From positions 14,407,492 through 14,471,491 of the forward strand of contig NC_079375.1 of NCBI RefSeq assembly GCF_021018895.1: a stretch of 64,000 bases of DNA, given 5' to 3'. A model generated the notes under the pieces. It worked only from the letters and a program-made list of their open reading frames with translations, made no database searches and was not told the DNA's origin. The stretch is from Seriola aureovittata. Taxonomy: Eukaryota; Chordata; Actinopteri; Carangiformes; Carangidae. The first letter of the stretch is position 1, and each line of letters begins with the position of its first letter. A program made the position numbers and the translations under genes. Of this stretch, positions 1 to 26,300 are shown one piece after another.

Positions 1-578
1 TAATTCTTTCAGCCGATGCCATCGATGGTGCTGAGGGCTTAAATCAGCAGTCTTACCCGCTATTTAGCTCAGCCATCCTCCACCCCCAGAAGACAGCATA
101 ATGTCTCAATAAACACTGGGGGAAAATGGTATGTTTGTGCTTGGGTATGTCTTCAGTTATATGTGTGTGCCTGCAGGGTTGCAGCCAGCTCCAGCGCCTT
201 GATTAGCAACGGAACAAGTTTCATACTGCTTTGGAGAGGAATCCAGCTTGAACTATAATGAGGCAAATATTCGTTAATACAGTGCTTAAGGCAGGTGTTG
301 ACTGAGACTATATTAGCCTGTAAGTGTTATTGAGTGGGAAGCTGTGTTTCTATCTGGATTAGGTCATGCTGTGAAAAGAGCCACAAGTGGGTTCGGCATA
401 AGGGCTCATACTGTACATAGTAGAATGTGAGATGCAGCGTCTGAGGAAAAATGTTCCCAGCTTTGCACTACAGGAAATTAAAATTTAGGTGTGAGTCAAT
501 GGGAGCAATACACATGACCATTTACATTACACGTGATACACATTAACGATAGCCACTGGTCTGAATTTCTCTGTCCAG
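1..578 (+). other. dpp6 intron sequence
   Basis: No exon, RNA gene or repeat is recognised. It is the 3' end of the intron before the first visible dpp6 exon. Confidence 0.6.
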
Positions 579-12116
<11,538 letters not shown>

Positions 12117-13310
12117 GCCTGCTCCTGTGAGCAGCCACCCCTCCACCCACCCCACCTCCTCGGCCAGCTACTACAGCACAATATGCAACAGATCTTTCAA
12201 CCCAATCAATCCACGACCCCTGCACCTGTCCAACCTGATTTTAGCTCTACTCTGAAGCGCAGCACCTGCATGTGCAAAAGGGGCCTCGGTCTATTTTCCC
12301 TCTCCTCACCTCGTGCGGACCAGGAAACCAGTCAGAAAGATGTTGAATAAATCTCAGATGTGGACAGTCATATCTCTCTGCAATTGGAATAAGTGGACTA
12401 GTACTCCCTCTGGTGGACAAATAGAGGATCAACATAATTTACATTCAGAAGTGTCTCCATTCCAAACCAGGTACATTAACAGAGCGCTTTGCAGCACAAA
12501 TTATCCCCCCGTGAAGATCAGTTCATTATGTTGAGATTTAACTTTTGGGCTGCCACTCTCTGATAACCTTTGCCAACTGACTTACTGATTATTGTATTCA
12601 TGAGTATGATTACTGCTACTTGTTTCTCAGAAATTTCTCTGTTCAGTGTCTTACAATAGTACTGTGTCTATGAGTGGATGTCTGGCTGCATCAGTCCTTA
12701 GTTGCTTTACAAAACAAGGGCACAATGTTTAACTTTGTGTTGTACTCCAGAAAAAAAGGTGTCTATACAAAAATGGTATTTTCCCTCGTCATATATCTGG
12801 ATTGACCTCTTCTTTTAGTCACTGTGCCTTACTGTGGGTGAAATGTTCATGTTAGGAGCCCACATGATGCTGAAAATGAGTAAATATGGGTAGGCCTTGT
12901 CTGAACTGTGCATTCCGTTGATAACTCGAACACAGATCATGATTTCATTTTCCTGAAAGGATAAAGTTTAAAAAAAAAAGGAGGTATGGCACATTGATCT
13001 CGGAACAGGGAAAGAACTGAATACAAAATAAGGTGGCATTATACTGATGAAAATGTAAAGAATATATAGTTTGCAAATACAGTTCTTGATATTTACCTTC
13101 CATACTGGTGAGTTAACTATGCTGATTTTTTTTCATTATTTTGTGAATTTCTTTGACTTGTGTTCTAAATGGCTTGACTCTCTCCCCATGTCACTTCTGT
13201 TAGTATTGTCAGTGGTTTCTAGTCAGCTGATGTACAAAGTGTATAAATCTTATATTGTTTAAGTCTTCATGTTGTATGTGCAACTTGTATATAAAGCATT
13301 TTGAAATGTA
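12117..13310 (+). other. dpp6: dpp6 3' untranslated region
   Basis: This is non-coding sequence after the stop. An AATAAA hexamer at 12346-12351 could give a short 3'UTR. A weaker TATAAA at about 13290 could give a longer one ending near 13,310, just before the inverted-repeat block. The 3' end is inferred; no transcript evidence is available. Confidence 0.55.
12346..12351 (+). terminator. Candidate poly(A) signal of dpp6 (proximal)
   Basis: A canonical AATAAA lies 230 bp after the dpp6 stop codon. Use is unproven. Confidence 0.4.
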
Positions 13311-13348
13311 TCATTTGTTGGCTTTGTCACTTTACATCACTTAAGTGT

Positions 13349-14187
13349 GTATACTATGGAGGTAGATTTGTTTCAATATTATGAATGAACAGCGTGAACA
13401 GATCAACAATCCGGGTGTAATTGTATAATCTATAAATATAAAACACCTTCCACAAATACAAAAAGTACATTTGCAAATTCACAAAAATATTTTAAAAATA
13501 TAAAACGGATTTTTTGAATTCCACAAATAAAAAAAATATCTCAATACATCCAATTTATTTACAAATAAATGAAAAACATTTGTGAATCAATTTTCTATTT
13601 GTCAAGCGAAAAGGCGTTTGTCGATCTGAATTCTACGCTTCGTTTGTGGCTTTCACGTACCGAGTTTTGAAACTTTCTGACTGACTGAGCAAAATCGATC
13701 TGAGTAACTAGGCCACTATCTTAAAACACGTGATCACCTGCTGATGATACCATTTCCGCTTTTAAAAAATAAGAGCACTTAGTCTTCTATGTGTAGTTTT
13801 ATTTTCCATAAATGATCGGCGACAAGTAACGTGCACTACGTTAACGGTTGTAAGATATGAAGTAACAGGACTCGGTTAAGGTCTTTGATAGTATGGGTGT
13901 TGGTGTTGATATTTGTTTTGTTAAGAAATGACGTATTACAATTTTATTGTTCATCTATAATATGTGGTCTACCGTTAACTACTAAACCGGCACCTGTTCC
14001 TATGGCGACAGTAAACATGCATGTTGCGGACTGAGGGAATGGAAGCAGTGTACTGGATTATTTTACACTGTGATGATGATGACGATATAATGTAAATAGA
14101 CCACATTTCATACCCACCCAACCTGTAAAGAGATAACTGGTGTCATTTGTTTACCATTGAGTTTATTGTAATCATTCAGTCCATTTC
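13349..14187 (+). repeat. Left terminal inverted repeat
   Basis: It pairs with 33264-34047 in reverse complement. Shared blocks from tip to inside are gtatactatggaggtagatt, aaaacaccttccacaaatac, cgacaagtaacgtgca, acgttaacggttgtaagata and cctgtaaagagataactggt. The subterminal 200 bp is AT-rich with several cacaaata-type words. The arms differ by substitutions and indels, and the left arm has about 55 bp more. Confidence 0.88.
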
Positions 14188-14340
14188 CTAGGCCTATTTA
14201 CAGCATAATAGGTATTTTCTACATGTAGGCTATAATCAGTTGGCAATTATCGTCAAAGTCCTGTGCAGTCAGTGGACCTGCCAACTCATCTCTTACAAGT
14301 GGTAATAGCAAGGCCGGCACAAGGCTTAAGCGAAATAAGC
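14188..14340. other. Unique segment inside the left inverted repeat
   Basis: About 150 bp with no match to the right arm or the array. It contains caaggccggcacaaggctta and then a short aagcgaaataagcg repeat where the array begins. No coding frame is recognised. Confidence 0.5.
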
Positions 14341-17300
14341 GACCATACTATATTATAACTTTTATGACCTTACCATACTATGATGCTTTTATGCCTTACA
14401 ATACTATAATGTTATCATGCCTTACTATAGATAGACTTTGTGATGAGACGAGACAGTCGTTCAGTGATTAGAACTGTTGCTTTACACTGAGAATTCTTAG
14501 GATTCGAACCCCGGGCCTAGAGCGTTTCTGTGTGAAGTTTGCATGTTGACCCTATACCTGCATGGGTTCCATCCGGGTAATCCGACTTACTCACTTACTA
14601 CATTTTTATGACTTATTATACTACGTCGGTTTTTTGACGCATTTATGCTTTATTATACTATGACGTTTTGAGAATTTTTTATGCCTTACTACACTATGAC
14701 ATTTTTAATGGTCAACTATACTATGACGTTTTATGCCTTACTTTACAGTTACTTTTTTATGACGTTTTTAAGCCTTATTACACTATTACGTTTTTATCAC
14801 TTTTAATCCCTTAATATACTAACTCGTTTTATCACTTTTTATGCCGATGAAGTTTTTATGACTTTTTATGTCTTACTATACTATGAGGTTTTTATGACTA
14901 TTTATGCATTACTATAGTATGACGTTTTTATGACATCTTATGCCTTACTATACTATGACATTTTTATGACTTTTTATGCCTTACTGTAGTATGACTTTTT
15001 ATGCCTGATTATACGATGTCTTTTTTATGACTTTTTATGACTTACTATACTATGACGTTTTTATGCCTTACTATACTATGATGCTTTTATGCCTTAATAT
15101 ACTATGACGTATTTATGACTTTGTATACCTAACTATAGTATGACGTTTTTATGACATCTCATGCCTTACTATCCTATGTCGTTTTTATGACTTTTTATGC
15201 CTTGCTATACTATAACGTTTTTATGACTTTCCATGCTTTACTATACTATGATGTATTTAAACCTTACTATACTATAACTTTTTATCACTATAAATGCCTT
15301 ATTATACTACGTCGTCCTAATGAAGTTCTTATGCCTTACAATACTATGACTTTTTATCACTTTAAATGCCTTACTATACTATGACGTTTTTATGACTATT
15401 TATGCCTAACTGTACTGTGACTTTTTATGCCTTTTTATGCCTTACTATACTATGACTTTTTATGACTTTTTATGCCTTACTATACTATGACTTTTCATGC
15501 CTTACTATACTATAACATTTTTATGCCTTACTATACTATGTTGTTTTTATGAATTTTTTTGCCTTACTGTACTATGAATTTTTATGCCTGATTATACTAT
15601 GTTGTTATTATGACTTTTTATGCCTTACTATACTATGACATTTTTATGCCTTACTATATTATGACTTTTTATACCTAATTATACTATGTTGTTATTATGA
15701 CTTTTTATGCCTTACTATACTATGACTTTTTATGACTTTTTATGCCTTACTATACAATGATGTTTTTATGCCTTACTATACTATGATGTATTTATGACTT
15801 TTTATGCCTTACTGTACTATGATGTTTTTATGACTATTTATGCCTTACTATAATATGACGTTTTTATTACATCTCATGCCTTACTATACTATGACGTTTT
15901 TATGCCTGATTATACTATGACTTTTTATGACTTTTATGCCTTACTATACGATGATGTTTTTATGTCTTTTTATGCCTAACTATACTATGGCGTTTTTATG
16001 ATTTTCATGCTTTACTATACTATGATGTTTCAAGCCTTACTTTAGTATGACGTTTTTATGACATTTTATGCCTTACTATACTATGACGTTTTTATGCCTG
16101 ATTATGCTATAACGTTTTTATGACTTTTCATGCCTTACTATGCTATGACGTTTTTATGACTCTTTATGCCTTACTATACTGTGACTTTTATGCCTTACTA
16201 TACTATGACCTTTTTATGACTATTTATGCCTTACTATAATATGACGTTTTTATGACTTTTTATACCTTACTATACGATGACTTTTTTATGTCTTTTTATT
16301 CCTAACTATACTATGGCGTTTTTATGATTTTTATGCTTTACTATACTATGATGTTTCAAGCCTTACTTTACTATGACGTTTTTATGACATTTTATGCCTT
16401 ACTATACTATGACGTTTTTATGCCTGATTATGCTATGACGTTTTTATGACTTTTCATGCCTTACTATACTATGACGTTTTTATGACTCTTTATGCCTTAC
16501 TATACTGTGACTTTTATGCCTTACTATACTATGATGTTTTTATGACTATTTATGTCTTACTATAATATGACGTTTTTATTACATCTCATGCCTTACTATA
16601 CTATGACATTTTTATGCCTGATTATACTATGACTTTTTATGATTTTTATGCCTTACTATACGATGATGTTTTTATGTCTTTTTATGCCTAACTATACTAT
16701 GGCGTTTTTATGATTTTCATGCTTTACTATACTATGATGTTTCAAGCCTTACTTTACTATGACATTTTTATGACTTTTTATGACATTTTATGCCTTACTA
16801 TACTATGACGTTTTTATGCCTGATTATGCTATGACATTTTTATGACTTTTCATGCCTTACTATACTATGACGTTTTTATGACTCTTTATGCCTTACTATA
16901 CTGTGACGTTTATGCCTTACTATACTATGACCTTTTTATGACTATTTATTCCTTACTATAATATGACGTTTTTATGACTTTTTATACCTTACTATACGAT
17001 GACTTTTTTATGTCTTTTTATTCCTAACTATACTATGGCGTTTTTATGATTTTCATGCTTTACTATACTATGATGTTTCAAGCCTTACTTTACTATGACG
17101 TTTTTATGACATTTTATGCCTTACTATACTATGACGTTTTTATGCCTGATTATGCTATGACGTTTTTATGACTTTTCATGCCTTACTATACTATGACGTT
17201 TTTATGACTCTTTATGCCTTACTATACTATGACTTTTTATGCCTTACTATACTATGACGTTTTTATGACTATTTATTCCTTACTATAATATGACGTTTTT

Positions 17301-20300
17301 ATTACATCTCATGCCTTACTATACTATGACGATTTTATGCCTGATTATACTATGACGTTTTTATGATTTTTATGCCTTACTATACGATGATGTTTTTATG
17401 TCTTTTTATGCCTAACTATACTATGGCGTTTTTATGATTTTCATGCTTTACTATACTATGAAGTTTTTATGACTTTTTATGCCTTACTATACTATGACTT
17501 TTTATGCCTTACTATACTATGACTTTTTATGCCTTACTATACTATGACTTTTTTATGACTTTTCATGCCTTACTATACTATGTCGTTTTTATGACTTTTT
17601 ATGCCTTACTATACTATGACGTTTATATGACTATTTATGCCTTACTATATTATGACTTTTTATGCTTACTATACTATGACTTTTCATGCCTTACTATAAC
17701 TATGTCGTTTTTATGACTTTTTATGCCTTACTATACTATGATGTTTTTTTGACTATTTATGCTTTACTTTACTGTGACTTTTTATGCCTTACTATACTAT
17801 GACTTTTTATGCCTTACTATACTATGACTTTTTCTGCCTTAATATACTGTCGTTTTTATGACTTTTTATGCCTTACTATACTATGACTTTTTATGCCTTA
17901 CTATACCATGACCTTTTATGACTTTTTATGCCTTACTATACTATGACGTTTTTTTGACTTTTTATGCCTTACTATACTGTGACTTTTTATGCCTTACTAT
18001 ACTATGACTTTTTATGACTTTTCATGCCTTACTATACTATGTCGTTTTTATGACTTTTTATGCCTTACTATACTATGACTTTTTTATGACTTTTTATGCC
18101 TTACTATACTATGACGTTTTTATGACTTTTTATGCCTTACTATACTATGACGTTTTTATGACTTTTTCTGCCTTAATGTACTATGTCGTTTTTATGACTT
18201 TTTATGCCTTACTATACTATGACGTTTTTATGACTCTTTATGCCTTACTATACTATGACTTTTTATGCCTTACTATACTATGACGTTTTTATGACTTTTT
18301 ATGCCTTACTATACTATGACTTTTTATGACTTTTTATGCCTTACTATACTATGACGTTTTTATGACTTTTTATGCCTTACTATACTATGATGTTTTTTTG
18401 ACTATTTATGCCTTACTATACTATGACTTTTTATGACTTTATATGCCTTACTGTACTATGACTTTTTATGACTTTTTATGACTTTTATGCCTTACTTACT
18501 ATGACTTTTTATGCTTACTATACTATGATTTTTATGCCTTACTATACTATGACGTTTTTATGACTTTTTATGCCTTACTATACAATGATGTTTTTATGCC
18601 TTACTATACTATGACTTTTTATGACTTTTATTGCCTTACTATACTATGATGTTTTTATGACTTTTTATGCCTTACTATACTATGACGTTTTTATGACTTT
18701 TCATGCCTTACTATACTATGACGTTTTTATGACTTTTTATGCCTTACTATACTATGACGTTTTTATGACTTTTATGCCTTACTATACTATGACGTTTTTA
18801 TGACTTTTTATGCCTTACTATACTATGACGTTTTTATGACTTTTTATGCCTTACTATACTGTGACTTTTATGCCTTACTATACTATGACGTTTTTATGAC
18901 TTTTTATGCCTTACTGTACTATGACTTTTTATACCTAATTATACTATGTTGTTTTTATGACTTTTTATGCCTTACTATACTATGACTTTTTATACCTTAC
19001 TATACTATGACTTTTTATGCCTTACTATACTATGACTTTTTATGACTTTTATGCCTTACTATACTATGATGTTTTTATGACTTTTTATGCCTTACTATAA
19101 TATGACGTTTTTATGACATTTTATGCCTTACTATACTATGACTTTTTATGCCTGATTATACTATAACTTTTTATGACTTTTATGCCTTAATATACTATGA
19201 TGTTTTTATGACTTTTTATGCCTTACTATACTATGACTTTTTAATGCCTTACTATACCATGACTTTTTATGCCTTACTTTACTATGACTTTTTACGCCTT
19301 ACTATACTATGACGTTTTTATGCCTTACTATACTATGTCGTTTTTATGACTTTTTATGCCTTACTATACTATGACTTTTTATACCTTACTATACTATGAC
19401 TTTTTATGCCTTACTATACCATGACTTTTTATGACTTTTCATGCCTTACTATACTACGTCGTTTTTATGACTTTTTATGCCTTACTATACTATGACGTTT
19501 TTATGACTATTTATGCCTTACTATACTGTGACTTTTTATGACTTTTTATGCCTTACTATACCATGACTTTTTATGACTTTTCATGCCTTAATATACTATG
19601 TCGTTTTTTATGACTTTTTATGCCTTACTATACTATGACTTTTTATGCCTTACTTTACTATGACTTTTTATGACATTTTACGCCTTACTATACTATGACT
19701 TTTCATGCCTTACTATACTATGTCGTTTTTATGAATTTTTATGCCTTACTATACTATGACTTTTTATACCTTACTATACTGTGACTTTTCATGCCTTACT
19801 ATACTATGACTTTTTTATGACTTTTTATGCCTTACTATACTATGACTTTTTTATGACTTTTTATGCCTTACTATACTATGACGTTTTTATGACATTTTAT
19901 GCCTTACTATACTATGACATTTTATGCCTTACTATACGATGATGTTTTTATGTCTTTTTATGCCTAACTATACTATGGCGTTTTTATGATTTTCATGCTT
20001 TACTATACTATGATGTTTCAAGCCTTACTTTACTATGACTTTTTTATGACATTTTACGCCTTACTATACTATGACGTTTTTATGCCTAACTATACTATGT
20101 CGTTTTTATGACTTTTTATGCCTTACTATACTATGACTTTTTATACCTTACTATACTATGACTTTTTATGCCTTACTATACCATGACTTTTTATGACTTT
20201 TCATGCCTTACTATACTATGTCGTTTTTATGACTTTTTATGCCTTACTATACTATGACGTTTATATGACTATTTATGCCTTACTAAACTATGACTTTTCA

Positions 20301-23300
20301 TGCCTTACTATACTATGTCATTTTTATGACTTTTTATGCCTTACTATACTATGATGTTTTTTTGACTATTTATGCTTTACTTTACTGTGACTTTTTATGC
20401 CTTACTATACTATGACTTTTTATGCCTTACTATACCATGACTTTTTATGCCTTACTATACTATGACTTTTTATGCCTTACTATACTATGACTTTTTCTGC
20501 CTTACTATACTATGTCGTTTTTATGACTTTTTATGCCTTACTATACTATGACGTTTTTATGACTATTTATGCCTTACTATACTATGACTTTTTCTGCCTT
20601 AATATACTATGTCGTTTTTATGACTTTTTATGCCATACTATACTATGACGTTTTTATGACTATGTATGCCTTACTATACTATGACTTTTTCTGTCTTAAT
20701 ATACTATGTTGTTTTTATGACTTTTTATGCCTTACTATACTATGACGTTTTTATGACTATTTATGCCTTATATTATGACTTTTTTCTGCCTTACTATACT
20801 ATGTCGTTTTTATGACTTTTTATGCCTTACTATACTATGACTTTTAATGCCATACTAAACTATGTCGTTTTTATGACTTTTTATGCCTTAGTATACTATG
20901 TCGTTTTTATGACTTTTTATGCCTTACTATACTATGACGTTTTTATGACTTTTTATGCCTTACTATACTATGATGTTTTTTTGACTGTTTATGCTTTACT
21001 TTATTGTGACTTTTTATGCCTTACTATACTATGACTTTTTATGCCTTCCTATACTATGACCTTTTATGCCTTACTATACTATGTCGTTTTTATGACTTTT
21101 TATGCCTTAATATACTATGACGTTTTTATGACTATTTATGCCTTACTATACTATGACTTTTTCTGCCTTACTATACCATGACTTTTTATGACTTTTCATG
21201 CCTTACTATACTATGATGTTTTTTGACTATTTATGCTTTACTTTACTGTGACTTTTTATGCCTTACTATACTATGACTTTTTATGCCTTACTATACTATG
21301 TCGTTTTTATGACTTTTTATGCCTTACTATACCATGAATTTTTATGCCTTACTATACTATGACATTTTCTGCCTTAATATACTATGTCGTTTTTATGACT
21401 TTTTGTGCCTTGGTATACCGTGACTTTTTATGCCTTACTATACCATGACGTTTTTATGACTATTTATGCCTTACTATACTATGACTTTTTCTGCCTTAAT
21501 ATACTATGTCGTTTTTATGACTTTTTATGCCTTACTATACTATGACGTTTTTATGACTATTTATGCCTTACTATACTATGACATTTTCTGCCTTAATTTA
21601 CTCTATCGTTTTTATGACTATTTATGCCTTACTAAACTATGACTTTTTATGCCTTACTATACCATGACTTTTTATGACTTTTCATGCCTTACTATACTCT
21701 GTCGTTTTTATGACTTTTTATGCCTTACTATGATGTTTTTTTGACTATTTATGCTTTACTTTACTGTGACTTTTTATGCCTTACTATACTATGACTTTTT
21801 ATGCCTTACTATACCATGAATTTTTATGCCTTATTATACTATGACTTTTTATGACTTTTCATGCCTTACTATACTATGACTTTTTCTGCCTTAATATACT
21901 ATGTCGTTTTTATGAATTTTTATGCCATACTATACTATGACGTTTTTATGACTATTTATGCCTTACTATACTATGACTTTTTCTGCCTTAATATACTATG
22001 TCGTTTTTATGACTTTTTATGCCTTACTATACTATGACGTTTTTATGACTATTTATGCCTTACTATACTATGACTTTTTCTGCCTTAATATACTATGTCG
22101 TTTTTATGACTTTTTATGCCTTACTATACTATGACTTTTTATGCCTTACTATACTATGTCGTTTTTATGACTTTTTATGCCTTACTATACTATGACGTTT
22201 TTATGACTATTTATGCTTTACTTTACTGTGACTTTTTATGCCTTACTATACTATGACTTTTTATGCCTTACTATACCATGAATTTTTATGCCTTATTATA
22301 CTATGACTTTTTATGACTTTTCATGCCTTACTATACTATGTCGTTTTTATGACTTTTTATGCCTTACTTTACCATGACTTTTAATGCCTTACTATACTAT
22401 GTCGTTTTTATGACTTTTTATGCCTTACTATACTATGACGTTTTTATGACTATTTATGCCTTACTATACTATGACTTTTTCTGCCTTAATATACTATGTC
22501 ATTTTTATGACTTTTTATGCCATACTATACTATGACGTTTTTATGGCTATTTATACCTTACTATACTATGACATTTTCTGCCTTAATATACTATGTCGTT
22601 TTTATGACTTTTTATGCCTTACTATATTATGACGTTTTTATGACTATTTATGCCTTACTATACTATGACTTTTTCTGTCTTACTATACTATGTCGTTTTT
22701 ATGACTTTTTATGCCTTACTATACTATGACTTTTTATGACTTTTCATGCCTTACTATAATATGACGTTTTTATGACTATTTATGCCCTACTATACTATGA
22801 CTATTCCTGCCTTAATATACTATGTCGTTTTTATGACTTTTTATGCCTTACTATACGATGAATTTCTATGCCTTACTATACCATGACTTTTTATGACTTT
22901 TCATGCCTTACTATACTATGTCGTTTTTATGACATTTTCTGCCTTAATACATTATGTCCTTTTTATGACTTTTTATGCCTTACTATACTATGTTGTTTTT
23001 ATGACTTTTTATACCTTACTATACTATGACTTTTTATGCCTTACTATACTATGACTTTTTCTGCCTTAATATACTATGTCGTTTTTATGACTTTTTATGC
23101 CTTAACATACTATGACGTTTTTATGACTATTTATGCCTTACTATACTATGACATTTTCTGCCTTACTATACTATGTCATTTTTATGACTTTTTATGCCTT
23201 AGTATACCATGAATTTTTATTCGTTTTTATGACTTTTTATGCCTTACTATACTATGTCGTTTTTATGACTTTTTATGCCTTACTATACTATGACTTTTTA

Positions 23301-26300
23301 TACCTTACTATACTATGACTTTTCATGCCTTACTATACTATGACTTTTTCTGCCTTAATATACTATGTCGTTTTTATGACTTTTTATGCCTTACTATACT
23401 ATGACGTTTTTATGACTATTTATGCCTTACTATACTATGACTTTTTATACCTTACTATACTATGACTTTTTATGCCTTACTATACTATGACTTTTTCTGC
23501 CTTAAAATACTATGTCGTTTTTATGACTTTTTATGCCTTACTATACTATGACGTTTTTATGACTATTTATGTCTTACTATACTATGACATTTTCTGCCTT
23601 ACTATACTATGTCGTTTTTATGACTTTTTATGCCTTACTATACCATGACTTTTTATGCCGTACTATACTATGACTTTTTATGCCTTACTATACTATGTTG
23701 TTTTTATGACTTTTTATGCCTTAGTATACCATGACTTTTTATGCCTTACTATACTATGACTTTTTTTTTACTTTTTATGCCTTACTATACTAGGACGTTT
23801 TTATGACTATTTATGCCTTACTATACTATGACTTTTTCTGCCTTACTATACCATGACTTTTTATGACTTTTCATGCCTTACTATACTATGATGTTTTTTT
23901 GACTATTTATGCTTAACTTTACTGTGACTTTTTATGCCTTACTATAATATGACTTTTTATGCCTTACTATACTATGACTTTTTATGACCTTTCATGCCTT
24001 ACTATACTATGTCGTTTTTATGAGTTTTTATGCCTTATTATACTATGCCGTTTTTATGACTATTTATGCCTTACTAAACTATGAATTTTTATGCCTTACT
24101 ATACTATGACTTTTTATGCCTTACTATACTATGTCGTTTTTATGACTTTTTATGCCTTAGTATACCGTGACTTTTTATGCCTTACTATACTATGTCGTTT
24201 TTATGACTTTTTCTGCCTTAAAATACTATGTCGTTTTTATGACTTTTTATGCCTTACTATACTATGACGTTTTTATGACTATTTATGCCTTACTATACTG
24301 TGACTTTTTCTGCCTTAATATACTATGTCATTTTTATGACTTTTTATGCCTTACTGTAATATGACTTTTCATGCCTTACTATACTATGTCGTTTTTATGA
24401 CTTTTTATGCCTTACTATACCATGACTTTTTATGCCTTACTATACTATGTCGTTTTTATGACTATTTATGCCTTACTATACTATGACTTTTTCTGCCTTA
24501 ATATACTATGTCGTTTTTATGACTTTTTATGCCATACTATACTATGACGTTTTTATGACTATGTATGCCTTACTATACTATGACTTTTTCTGTCTCAATA
24601 TACTATGTCGTTTTTATGACTTTTTATGCCTTACTATACTATGACGTTTTTATGACTATTTATGCCTTACTATATTATGACTTTTTTCTGCCTTACTATA
24701 CTATGTCGTTTTTATGACTTTTTATGCATTACTATACTATGACTTTTTATACCTTACTATACTATGACTTTTTATGCCATACTAAACTATGTCGTTTTTA
24801 TGACTTTTTATGCCTTAGTATACCGTGACTTTTTATGCCTTACTATACTATGTCGTTTTTATGACTTTTTATGCCTTACTATACTATGAAGTTTTTATGA
24901 CTATTTATGCCTTACTTTAGTGTGACTTTTTATGCCTTACTATACTATGACTTTTTATGACTTTTCATGCCTTACTATACTATGACGTTTTTATGACTTT
25001 TTATGACTTTTTATGCCTTACTATACGATGAATTTTTATGCCTTACTATACCATGACTTTTTATGCCTTACTATACTATGACGTTTTTATGACTATTTAT
25101 GCCTTACTATACTATGACATTTTCTGCCTTAATATACTATGTCGTTTTTATGACTTTTTATGCCTTACTATACTATGACTTTTTATGCCTTAATATACTA
25201 TGTCGTTTTTATGACTTTTTATGCCTTACTATACTATGACGTTTTTATGACTATTTATGCTTTACTATACTATGACATTTTCTGCCTTAATATACTATGT
25301 CGTTTTTATGACTTTTTATGCCTTACTATACTATGACGTTTTTTTGACTATTTATGCTTTACTTAACTGTGACTTTTTATGCCTTACTATACTATGTCGT
25401 TTTTATGACTATTTATGCCTTACTATACTATGACTTTTTCTGCCTTAATATACTATGTCGTTTTTATGAATTTTTATTCCTTACTATACTATGACTTTTT
25501 ATACCTTACTATACTATGACTTTTTATGCCTTACTATACTATGTCGTTTTTATGACTTTTTATGCCTTAGTATACCGTGACTTTTTATGCCTTACTATAC
25601 TATGACGTTTTTATGACTATTTATGCCTTACTATACTATGACTTTTTATACCTGACTATACTATGACTTTTTCTGCCTTAATATACTATGTCGTTTTTAT
25701 GACTTTTCATGCCTTATTATACTATGACGTTTTTATGACTATTTATGTCTTACTATACTATGACATTTTCTGCCTTACTATACTATGTCGTTTTTATGAC
25801 TTTTTATGCCTTAGTATACCATGACTTTTTATGCCTTACTATACTATGACTTTTTTTTTACTTTTTATGCCTTACTATACTATGACGTTTTTATGACTAT
25901 GTATGCCTTACTATACTATGACTTTATCTGTCTCAATATACTATGTCATTTTTATGACTTTTTATGCCTTACTATACTATGACGTTTTTTTGACTATTTA
26001 TGCTTTACTTAACTGTGACTTTTTATTCCTTACTATACTATGTCGTTTTTATAATTTACTATACTATGACTTTTTATGCCTTACTATACTATGTCGTTTT
26101 TATGACTTATTATGCCTTAGTATACCGTGACTTTTTATGCCTTATTATACTATGATGTTTTTATGACTATTTATGCCTTACTATACTATGACTTTTTCTG
26201 CCTTAATATACTATGTCGTTTTTATGAATTTTTATGCCTTATTATACTATGTCGTTTTTATAATTTACTATACTATGACTTTTTATGCCTTACTATACTA

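Noticed and set aside
14495..14515. tRNA gene (B-box-like gattcgaacc)
   Set aside because: No cloverleaf can be formed around it. The flanks match a dispersed SINE-type repeat.
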